From the IMG/VR virus record IMGVR_UViG_3300007520_000094, positions 1 through 21,219 of that record: DNA of 21,219 bases, one strand, 5' to 3'. The stretch is from a virus. How positions within the stretch are numbered: the stretch's first letter is position 1; every line of letters starts with the position of its first letter. This document shows, piece by piece, positions 14,434 through 20,322 of this stretch. The notes under the pieces are model-generated. The model did no database searches and was not told the DNA's origin. It saw only the letters and a program-made list of their open reading frames with translations. The translations under genes and the position numbers were made by a program.

Positions 14434-14435
14434 TA

Positions 14436-14501
14436 GCTCTTATTTCTGCCAAAACTGGTGGAAAATGGTTCGCGTGTGAAATAAGAGCGCAAGCGTTGCG
14501 C
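14436..14501. promoter_or_regulatory. Divergent control region with nested inverted repeats
   Basis: GCTCTTATTTC (14436-14446) and its exact complement (14478-14488) are 31 bases apart. A second pair, GCGCAA/TTGCGC (14487-14501), overlaps its right arm by 2 bases. The sites lie in the 138-base gap between the leftward terminase block and the rightward capsid block, so a regulator or activator of late genes could act on both. TAATCTTG at 14531-14538 is near the Bacteroidota -7 consensus, but I see no matching -33 element. Confidence 0.5.
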
Positions 14502-14571
14502 AACTATTTCTATCTCAATCGGATAGCTCCTAATCTTGGGTCTACAAAGGCAAAAAGCTCAACAAAACTGC

Positions 14572-15552
14572 ATGGCAACTTGGACACTCAACGATGAAAC
14601 GAAAGTAAACAGCTACGGCTTCCGGCTGCTGAACAGCGGGCTGGATCTGGACAGGTTCCAGGCCAATCCCATGATGCTAGCCATGCATAGGGATTGGGAT
14701 CTGAACGCTGTCATCGGACGGTGGAAGAATATCCGCATCGAAGGAAACCTGCTGCTTGCAGAGGACGAATTCGACATGGAGGATGAAGAGGCAAAGAAAA
14801 TTGCAGGGAAAGTAACCCGTGGATTTCTGAAGGGTTGTAGTCTTGGATTCCTGTTCCTTGAAGAATTCTTCGTCAAGGCACTGGATGGAGTATTTGAACT
14901 CACCAAATCCGAACCCTATGAAGGAAGCGTGGTGGTAATTCCTGCCAATGGGAATGCCGTGAGGCTCTATTCCGCACCCGGAGTGCTGATGACTGAAGAT
15001 GAAGTGAAGCTTCAGCTCTCTGCGATGTCTGCCAATGTCAAAGTCCGACTTACAAAACCAAAATCAAATTACAACATGGAAAAATTCACGCTAACGGCGG
15101 GCGCACTATCTGTGCTGATGCTGAGTGGTCTGATCAATCAGAATGATGAATCGGCAGTCAATGCCAGCATCGCACAGTTGGGAGCTGACTTGAAAAAGGC
15201 TCAGGAATCTGAGACCGCGCTCAAATTATCCCTTCAGACGATGAAGGATGCACAGCTCACAGCTGCGAAGTCCAATGCCACTGCGATAGTAGAGGCTGCG
15301 ATCACGGCAGGTAAGCTGACTGCTGACAAAAAGGAGTCATTCATCACACTAGGAGTCTCTGATCCGGGTATGCTGGCCACAGTGCTGGAAGCTATGCCAG
15401 GCAAAGTGTCTCTAGCTGCTCAAGCTGGTGGAAGTCCGGGAGCTGCTGCGGGAGAGCCTAAGAATGTGGATGAGTTTTCTGCCTTGCCATTGGCGAAGCA
15501 GTTGGCTTTCAAAGAGAACAATCCTGAGGGATACAAGGCGCTATTCGCGTAG
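14572..15552 (+). CDS. Prohead protease with scaffold-like tail
   Basis: This is a 326-residue protein from ATG 14572 (MATWTLNDETKVNSYGFRLL). An in-frame TTG 36 bases upstream is less likely. The first 150 residues match the prohead serine protease group: His39 in MLAMHRDWD, IGRWKNI, and Ser90 in GFLKGCSLGF. The remaining part is rich in Ala, Lys and Gln with long helices (SIAQLGADLKKAQESE and onward), as expected of a scaffold fused to the protease, like the I/Z arrangement of Mu. It matures the prohead. It is followed by a GC-rich repeat and then the capsid gene. Confidence 0.8.
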   Translation: MATWTLNDETKVNSYGFRLLNSGLDLDRFQANPMMLAMHRDWDLNAVIGRWKNIRIEGNLLLAEDEFDMEDEEAKKIAGKVTRGFLKGCSLGFLFLEEFFVKALDGVFELTKSEPYEGSVVVIPANGNAVRLYSAPGVLMTEDEVKLQLSAMSANVKVRLTKPKSNYNMEKFTLTAGALSVLMLSGLINQNDESAVNASIAQLGADLKKAQESETALKLSLQTMKDAQLTAAKSNATAIVEAAITAGKLTADKKESFITLGVSDPGMLATVLEAMPGKVSLAAQAGGSPGAAAGEPKNVDEFSALPLAKQLAFKENNPEGYKALFA

Positions 15553-15555
15553 TCA

Positions 15556-15578
15556 CCCCCTGCCCCCCTGAAGGGGGA
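15556..15578. repeat. GC-rich palindromic repeat
   Basis: CCCCCT (15564-15569) and AGGGGG (15572-15577) flank GA directly after the protease stop. It resembles the CCCCT/AGGGG elements inside the portal gene and inside the gene at 17654. Here it is intergenic and may form a hairpin between protease and capsid genes. Confidence 0.8.
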
Positions 15579-15601
15579 TTGTTAAGCCCCAGCTTAATTA
15601 T

Positions 15602-15623
15602 CAATTAAACAGCAATTAAACAG
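15602..15623. repeat. 11-bp direct repeat before the capsid start
   Basis: CAATTAAACAG occurs twice in tandem, followed by CAATAATATG where the capsid gene starts. Such AT-rich unstructured leaders favour translation in Bacteroidota, which would suit the most abundant phage protein. Confidence 0.7.
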
Positions 15624-15630
15624 CAATAAT

Positions 15631-16557
15631 ATGCCAGCAAATTTTCCAGAGGTTTGGAAAGCCCGAGTGGAAACCAACCTCAGATCAACCGACGAAGCCC
15701 CTTGGCTTGACGGTGTTGAAGAACTCGACACAACAGTAATCGAGATGGGTTCCGGATCAGCCGGGGAGACTAATGTGATTCATATCCCAACCTCAGATTT
15801 TGAGCCGGATGTATTGATAAACAATAGCGCGTATCCAATCGCGCTACAAGCCTACACGGATACGGAAGTTACGATCAGCCTGGATAAATACCAGACTAAG
15901 GTGACCACCTTGTCAGATGATCAGATCATCGGAGCTTCTTATCCGCGCATCGACAATGCGACACGCTCGCACTCCTCTGCGATCCTGAAGAGCAAATATG
16001 GGAAAGCGATTCATGCGATAGCGCCATCGGGCAATACCGCGAATACGCCTGTGATTCTGACTACCGGAGGCGTAGAAGGTGGTGCTGCTACAGGCAGAAA
16101 AGTATTGACCTATGCTGATTTGGTAGCGATGAAGAAGAAGTTCGATGTCCTTCAAATGCCAATGATGGGAAGACGAATCGTGCTCTCTACGGATCACTGG
16201 AATGATCTCTTGCTAGACCGTGAGCGATTTGGGGATAATTTCTCAAACTATCGTACTGGGGCTGTTGCTCCAATGGTAGCAGGGTTTGAGATTCATCAGT
16301 ATGTGGCGAATCCATATTTCACAGGCTTGGTAAAGAAAGCGTATGGAGCGGCTCCAATAGCAGGCGATTATCAGGCATCTGTAGCCTTCTATGTGCCTAA
16401 CATCGCTAAGAAGACCGGTATGACAAAGCAATATTTTGCGGAGTCTGCGAAAGATCCGGAAAGCCAGACCAATAAGCTGAACTATCGTCACTATTTCATT
16501 GCGGTGCCCAAGCGCGCGAAGTATATCGGTGCGATCGGATCAGGCGCAGTAGTATAA
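15631..16557 (+). CDS. Major capsid protein
   Basis: This 308-residue protein lies immediately after the protease/scaffold and matches the major capsid pattern common in Bacteroidota phages. Matching segments are an opening FPEVWKARVETNL, VIEMGSGSAGETNVIHIP, the KYQTKVTTLSDDQI segment that becomes the long helix region, and a late KLNYRHYFIAVPKRAKYIGA. It builds the icosahedral shell with an HK97-type fold, which is established for such families and only inferred here. The start at 15631 follows an AT-rich leader with a direct repeat. No inserted repeats are found in it. Confidence 0.85.
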   Translation: MPANFPEVWKARVETNLRSTDEAPWLDGVEELDTTVIEMGSGSAGETNVIHIPTSDFEPDVLINNSAYPIALQAYTDTEVTISLDKYQTKVTTLSDDQIIGASYPRIDNATRSHSSAILKSKYGKAIHAIAPSGNTANTPVILTTGGVEGGAATGRKVLTYADLVAMKKKFDVLQMPMMGRRIVLSTDHWNDLLLDRERFGDNFSNYRTGAVAPMVAGFEIHQYVANPYFTGLVKKAYGAAPIAGDYQASVAFYVPNIAKKTGMTKQYFAESAKDPESQTNKLNYRHYFIAVPKRAKYIGAIGSGAVV

Positions 16558-16570
16558 TCGGGGGGACTAG

Positions 16571-17116
16571 ATGAGTTTCCTAGTTAGAATATGGATAGAA
16601 CTTGGAGCACATTGGGGCTACCTGCTGAGATCATTCGGCTTTGAGGATTGGGGCTCTCTTAAGGAGAGCCTCATTCCAACGCTGAAATATCCCGGTTCTG
16701 GTTATATATCAGTCATGATTTCTGTAGTGTCGGTTCCGGTTATTCGGATTTTCGGCTTGGACGGGCTTGCTTTTGCATCCCTGTTGTTAGTCTTCTTTGC
16801 TGAGTTGATCTCAGGGATCTGGGCGAGCAGAGTGAGAGGCGAAAAGATAGAAAGTAAAAAGCTCAGTCGGTTCACATTCAAGTGTGCCTACTACCTGCTG
16901 ATCATTGCGATCACTTACCTGATGAGCGAGAGCTTTAAGGTGCGCCAGAAAGAACTCGCAGTGGTCATATTTGACTTTATGCATTTGTTTTTCGTGGTGC
17001 AGATCGTACTGGAGAATGTGGTGAGTGTGACTGAGAATTACAGCATGATCACAGGAAAGCCAAAGGCACATTGGATTACGATTTTGGTAGACAAAGTAAA
17101 CGGATTCTTCAAGTGA
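16571..17116 (+). CDS. Putative holin
   Basis: This 181-residue membrane protein has about three or four hydrophobic segments: roughly residues 45-65, 65-80, 98-120 and 135-150. The middle carries LLLVFFAELISGIWASRVRGEKIESKKLSR, shortened here to its first part LLLVFFAELISGIWASRV, which fits the holin_4/toxin-secretion type found in Bacteroidota prophages. It would open the inner membrane at lysis. Its last four bases overlap the endolysin start (GTGA), giving the usual holin-endolysin pair. Confidence 0.75.
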   Translation: MSFLVRIWIELGAHWGYLLRSFGFEDWGSLKESLIPTLKYPGSGYISVMISVVSVPVIRIFGLDGLAFASLLLVFFAELISGIWASRVRGEKIESKKLSRFTFKCAYYLLIIAITYLMSESFKVRQKELAVVIFDFMHLFFVVQIVLENVVSVTENYSMITGKPKAHWITILVDKVNGFFK

Positions 17117-17592
17117 GAAAGATCGATACCATATTCATTCACTGCTCAGCGGGGCACTCGGATCTCGAAGGCGTAAAACGCTGGTGGCACGGTGCCAAGC
17201 CGAACGGCATGGGCTGGAAGACTGGAGGCTACCACAAGTGGGTGGACTATGACGGGCTGATCACGGATGTATATCCGCTCAGCCAGATCACCAACGGAGT
17301 GGGTGGTCATAACTCGAACTCGGTACACATCAGCTACCGCGGAGGAGTGGAAAAGAAAAACGTGAACGCGTCAGCTGACACGAGAACGGAAATGCAGAAA
17401 GTAGGAATACTGGAAGCTATCCGGGAGGTACTGGAGGAGCTGAGGCAATACCAGGATGACGCCATCAAAATCATGGGTCATCGGGATATCAGTCCTGACA
17501 AGAACCTGAATGGAAAAGTGGATCCAAATGAACGAATTAAGGATTGCCCGAGCTTCGACGCAATCCCAGAGTATCAAGGAATGATAAAGTAA
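17113..17592 (+). CDS. N-acetylmuramoyl-L-alanine amidase (endolysin)
   Basis: This is a 159-residue Amidase_2/T7 lysozyme-like enzyme. The zinc ligands are His10 in IFIHCSAG, His123 in IMGHRDISPDKN and Cys145 in IKDCPSFD. Tyr40 in KTGGYHKW is a candidate catalytic-site tyrosine. It cleaves the bond between muramic acid and the peptide, weakening the wall. GTG 17113 is chosen because it overlaps the holin stop as GTGA and starts right at the conserved RKIDTIFIH strand. There is no signal peptide, so it depends on the holin for access to the wall. Confidence 0.9.
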   Translation: MRKIDTIFIHCSAGHSDLEGVKRWWHGAKPNGMGWKTGGYHKWVDYDGLITDVYPLSQITNGVGGHNSNSVHISYRGGVEKKNVNASADTRTEMQKVGILEAIREVLEELRQYQDDAIKIMGHRDISPDKNLNGKVDPNERIKDCPSFDAIPEYQGMIK

Positions 17593-17595
17593 AAG

Positions 17596-17623
17596 TAGGA
17601 TGTCCGGTGTAGGATGTTCGGTG
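17596..17623. repeat. 14-bp tandem direct repeat
   Basis: TAGGATGTCCGGTG and TAGGATGTTCGGTG follow each other with one difference, a few bases after the amidase stop. It fills the gap before the next gene. Confidence 0.8.
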
Positions 17624-17653
17624 TAAATCGAATTAAAATTAAATCCCAGAAAA

Positions 17654-18103
17654 ATGGAAAAGTACATCTTAGGGCTATTAATGTCCTTGTTAATCACCAC
17701 GGGCTACGTAGGCTCAACACCCCTAGCCCCCCTTGATGGGGGAGTGGATGCGGTCGAGTGTTTTGATACAGATTGCTTCGCTGCGCTCGCTCCCGATAGC
17801 TATCGGGAGACGGAGACAATGAAGGTGCCGGTCTATTCAGTGCCATTGCCTGAGGAAAATAAGATTGTCCTGGTGAAAGATCCGAAGGGGTTTGTAGAGC
17901 GGGCATTAAAGCACAAAATGGAATACCTGGCTATCAAGCCATCCGATAAAGGGGAATTCTGGGAACTGATGCCGGTCTTTGCTGACGAAGCCAGTTCGCT
18001 GAGTTTCAACCTCAATAAATCTGACGAATCCGAAAATGCAGACTCTGGAGATGAGGAGCCACTTCGGATAGTCGCTGTCAAAGACTTTATCCGCTATAAC
18101 TAA
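17654..18103 (+). CDS. Unknown protein, signal-like start with two inserted repeats
   Basis: This 149-residue protein starts with a hydrophobic segment (ILGLLMSLLITTGYVG). Residues about 21-31 and 41-53 are encoded by palindromic repeats (17716-17745 and about 17775-17812). The part after residue 56 (MKVPVYSVPLPEENKIVLVK and on) looks like the original protein, and an internal in-frame ATG is at 17819. No family is recognised. It is placed between endolysin and the spanin-like gene and could be a small lysis-related or host-exclusion protein, but nothing shows this. Its stop overlaps the next start as TAATG. Confidence 0.55.
   Translation: MEKYILGLLMSLLITTGYVGSTPLAPLDGGVDAVECFDTDCFAALAPDSYRETETMKVPVYSVPLPEENKIVLVKDPKGFVERALKHKMEYLAIKPSDKGEFWELMPVFADEASSLSFNLNKSDESENADSGDEEPLRIVAVKDFIRYN
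17716..17812. repeat. Two palindromic elements inside a gene
   Basis: A CCCCCC-TTGAT-GGGGG hairpin is centred near 17733. A perfect 20-base palindrome lies at 17790-17809 (CTCCCGATAGC then its complement). Both are translated in frame within the gene at 17654. The first belongs to the CCCCT/AGGGG family also found at 10556-10573 and 15564-15577. Confidence 0.85.
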
Positions 18104-18591
18104 TGCGAATCACTGGGGCGGGGATCGCGGTTATCCTTCTGATATCATTCTCCTGCAAGTCTTCAAAGCAAACTACGAGTGAGCTGAAGGAAGAAACTAA
18201 GAGAACTGAACAAACGGCCATCACGGCTCATTTGTCTGGGCGAACGGACATTGAGCATATCGGTGACAGTTTGATCGGAAGGATGCCGCTCCCCTACACA
18301 GTGCCAAGATCAGTGCGATTTCAGGTCGAATCCGGTGGAATCAATCTGGATATCACCTTGCAGGATTCTACCCTGACTTACCAGGCTGTTGCAAAGCCAG
18401 TCGCGCGATCCACGTTGATACAGGCTGATTCAACCTACACTGAACGAAAGCTCGAAGAGACCTATGCGCTCACCGTTCAGAAGGAATCGACACAAAAGAA
18501 GATCGGTTTCTCCTGGTGGATATGGCCAGCACTGATGCTCGTCATCGCTCTGGTAGTACTAATCAAAATCAAACGAATTAAATTATTCTAA
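18103..18591 (+). CDS. Spanin-like lipoprotein with C-terminal membrane helix
   Basis: This is a 162-residue protein. Residues 1-18 form a signal with a relaxed lipobox (LISFSC), Cys18 being the lipid site. Residues about 134-155 (SWWIWPALMLVIALVVLI) form a membrane segment followed by a basic end (KIKRIKLF). The middle is Ser/Thr/Glu-rich with coiled and strand-like parts. A lipoprotein at one end and a membrane helix at the other is the layout of a unimolecular spanin that links outer and inner membranes. The place after holin and amidase fits. Homology is not shown, so the role is inferred from layout. Confidence 0.6.
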   Translation: MRITGAGIAVILLISFSCKSSKQTTSELKEETKRTEQTAITAHLSGRTDIEHIGDSLIGRMPLPYTVPRSVRFQVESGGINLDITLQDSTLTYQAVAKPVARSTLIQADSTYTERKLEETYALTVQKESTQKKIGFSWWIWPALMLVIALVVLIKIKRIKLF

Positions 18592-18592
18592 C

Positions 18593-19114
18593 ATGTCACT
18601 ATCGAAATCAGAGTTGCTGGACAAAGCCAAGGAGGTATTTGGGATATATCCAAGTGCGAAGGAGTTTCACTTCAGTGCTGATGGACAGGCGTTCACGGAG
18701 CAATCCCACGCCGTCAATCACGCAAAGTCACTCGAGGTAAAAGACACGGTGCTCATCACCAAGTCTATGGCGGCAGCCGGAACTATTGACGTACCAAACG
18801 ATCCAGCCCCTGCGGTTGTGGATCCAAACGGTGCAAAGAATGAGTTCCAAAAGCTGGGCGTGAAGTCTGAAAAGGGCTTAAGTGAAGGCGGGGCTGATCC
18901 TGTCAAGGAATCTGAAGCACTTGAAATGCAGAGCCTATTGGCGAAGCATGAAGAACTATCAGGTAAGAAAGCAGCTGGGAATATCAAGCTGGAGACGCTG
19001 AAGGCAAAAGTACAGGAGTTGGAAGCTGAAGCAGCAAAAGAAGAAGTGTCGAAAGCGGCTACCAAAGCGGCTCAGGACATTCAGAAGGATGTAAACGAAA
19101 CCGACCAGAAATAA
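18593..19114 (+). CDS. Hypothetical protein, Ala/Lys/Glu-rich
   Basis: This 173-residue protein has a short ordered N-terminal part (ELLDKAKEVFGIYPSAKEF, then AVNHAKSLEVKD). A Pro/Asp/Gly linker is followed by a long coiled-coil-like C-terminal half with alternating Ala, Lys and Glu. No family is recognised. It lies just before the tail tube gene, with its TAA overlapping the next ATG, so it may take part in virion or tail assembly. Confidence 0.6.
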   Translation: MSLSKSELLDKAKEVFGIYPSAKEFHFSADGQAFTEQSHAVNHAKSLEVKDTVLITKSMAAAGTIDVPNDPAPAVVDPNGAKNEFQKLGVKSEKGLSEGGADPVKESEALEMQSLLAKHEELSGKKAAGNIKLETLKAKVQELEAEAAKEEVSKAATKAAQDIQKDVNETDQK

Positions 19115-19620
19115 TGGGAACACTAACCTACGGGGCAAAGAAAATCGAAATGGGTGACTGGGATCCAGTCCTAAAGAGTACATCGAACTGGGTGGAACTC
19201 CCTGTCTATAACGAAACCTTTGTGCTCACTGAGGCTGAGCCTTCAGTGAATGAGCACAAGCAGCAAGGGAAGTCTAATCCTAGACTACGAAGAGTAACGC
19301 CTGCATCTATGGCGATAAGTTATCAGCTGATGGACACAGATCCACAGGCATTGATGAAAGCTTTTGGAGGTACCATCGCTGTAGTGAATACTGCGGATGT
19401 GTGGAGCGCCCCAAAGAATCGAGGTGAAGTGATCAAGTCGCTAAAAATCACGGCTGAAGATGATTCTATCATTACAGTTCCAGCATTCTCGCATTATGCC
19501 CGACTGAATCTAACCATCACAGATGCCAACATCAACTTGATTGATGTTTCTGGTGTGGTATCAGATACGGGTGCAGATGCTACACCTGACTTCACCTGGT
19601 CAGAGAAGCAAACGCCATAA
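19114..19620 (+). CDS. Tail tube protein (putative)
   Basis: This 168-residue protein consists mainly of beta strands (GTLTYGAKKIEMGDWDPV, KSLKITAEDDSIITVPAF) and ends with a Ser/Asp/Glu-rich part. This is the size and pattern of tail tube proteins of long-tailed phages. Position supports the call: it is directly before the chaperone and tape measure genes, the usual order. A direct family signature is not certain. Confidence 0.65.
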   Translation: MGTLTYGAKKIEMGDWDPVLKSTSNWVELPVYNETFVLTEAEPSVNEHKQQGKSNPRLRRVTPASMAISYQLMDTDPQALMKAFGGTIAVVNTADVWSAPKNRGEVIKSLKITAEDDSIITVPAFSHYARLNLTITDANINLIDVSGVVSDTGADATPDFTWSEKQTP

Positions 19621-19624
19621 AGCG

Positions 19625-20101
19625 ATGCAAACTGAGCTGCACGCGGCTTACAGTATACTAGAGAGGGGCGTCAGGTCGAAGGTCAGAGCCCCTCTTTTTT
19701 TACGGCTGTTCCGCATCAAAACTATCTCGCTCACTATCAGGATGCTCTATGCGGGCACGCTAATACGAGCCTCTCGGCGATACCTGGCAACAGGGATCAA
19801 AGATGAACAGCTGAAGGAAATGACGCTGGAAGAATCCCTCGAAGTGCAAGCGAAACATGGCAATGCAATCGCCCGATGTGTGGCCACTGCGGTGATCAAC
19901 AGCCGATACCTGGACTGGATACTTGGAAGATGGCTAGGGGGCTATCTATTGGATAATCTCCCTTGGCGTGAGATACGAGCTCTACTCGAATATACCCTGG
20001 TGTATGGAGGGATCTCGGATTTTATGCCTACTACCAGATTGGTGCGAGCGGTAAAAATAACCGATCCTCAAAATCAGGGTCAAAAGAAAAAAGGGAGTTA
20101 A
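19625..20101 (+). CDS. Tail assembly chaperone, frame 0 product
   Basis: This is a 158-residue helical protein ending QGQKKKGS. It lies between tail tube and tape measure genes, where long-tailed phages carry the G/GT chaperones. The region LTIRMLYAGTLIRASR, then EVQAKHGNAIARCVATAVINS, is typical of such helical chaperones. The start is uncertain: ATG 19625 is the nearest after the previous stop, and ATG 19742 is another choice. A terminator-like hairpin (19662-19701) overlaps the 5' part. The A-rich end near 20087-20095 is the likely site of frameshifting into the next frame. Confidence 0.6.
   Translation: MQTELHAAYSILERGVRSKVRAPLFLRLFRIKTISLTIRMLYAGTLIRASRRYLATGIKDEQLKEMTLEESLEVQAKHGNAIARCVATAVINSRYLDWILGRWLGGYLLDNLPWREIRALLEYTLVYGGISDFMPTTRLVRAVKITDPQNQGQKKKGS
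19662..19701 (+). terminator. Terminator-like hairpin in the chaperone 5' end
   Basis: AGAGGGGC (19662-19669) pairs exactly with GCCCCTCT (19688-19695) across an 18-base loop, followed by a run of seven T (19695-19701). It looks like an intrinsic terminator located shortly after the tail tube stop, yet it lies inside the chaperone frame if that starts at 19625. It could reduce expression of chaperone and tape measure relative to tube protein. Confidence 0.6.
20087..20095 (+). other. Candidate frameshift site (A6G3)
   Basis: AAAAAAGGG is the last A-run before the frame-0 stop at 20099-20101. Frame-0 codons are AAA AAA GGG. Moving back one base opens the downstream frame. The perfect X-XXY-YYZ register (A AAA AAG) is not met, so either a single-tRNA slip or polymerase slippage on the A-run may apply. 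Confidence 0.45.
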
Positions 20102-20322
20102 AGGCCTCTGGCCTTCATAGCCCGGCTGGAATCATCTTCCATATCTGTGAAAAAACAGGCTGGAGCTGGAAATACGTCCTCTGGGGCATTCCCTGGAATC
20201 TCATCCTCTGGGGCATGGCAGATGCACCGGCAATGGAAAGAGAAGATCCCGAAAAGCCTAAAGAAGGAGACCCTGCTGAGGGAAGAAAAAAGTATCAATC
20301 GAGAAAAATAAAAGATGGATAA
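20092..20322 (+). CDS. Tail chaperone frameshift extension (-1 frame)
   Basis: This -1 frame is open from 19972 to the stop at 20320-20322. It encodes IFHICEKTGWSWKYVLWGIP and then WNLILWGMADAP and a charged end (EREDPEKPKEGDPAEGRKK). It has no ATG before the conserved-looking Trp-rich segment; the first is at 20215. It overlaps the tape measure start by 8 bases. In long-tailed phages such a start-less frame between chaperone and tape measure is made as a fusion by frameshift, like lambda G/GT. Translation through 20092 gives a joined protein of about 232 residues. The Trp-rich motif is a pattern I associate with this chaperone extension. Confidence 0.65.
   Translation, partial: RELKASGLHSPAGIIFHICEKTGWSWKYVLWGIPWNLILWGMADAPAMEREDPEKPKEGDPAEGRKKYQSRKIKDG

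Noticed and set aside
14531-14538. Bacteroidota -7 promoter element before the protease gene
   Set aside because: TAATCTTG has one mismatch and no -33 element at the right distance, so it is not listed as a promoter.
16651-16672. Inverted repeat GGCTCTC/GAGAGCC in the holin gene
   Set aside because: It is short, encodes an ordinary segment (GSLKESL) and matches none of the repeat families seen elsewhere.
20087-20093. Classic A AAA AAG slippery heptamer
   Set aside because: The seven bases are present, but the frame-0 codons are AAA AAA G, so the register needed for simultaneous slippage is not met; kept only as a general slippery run.
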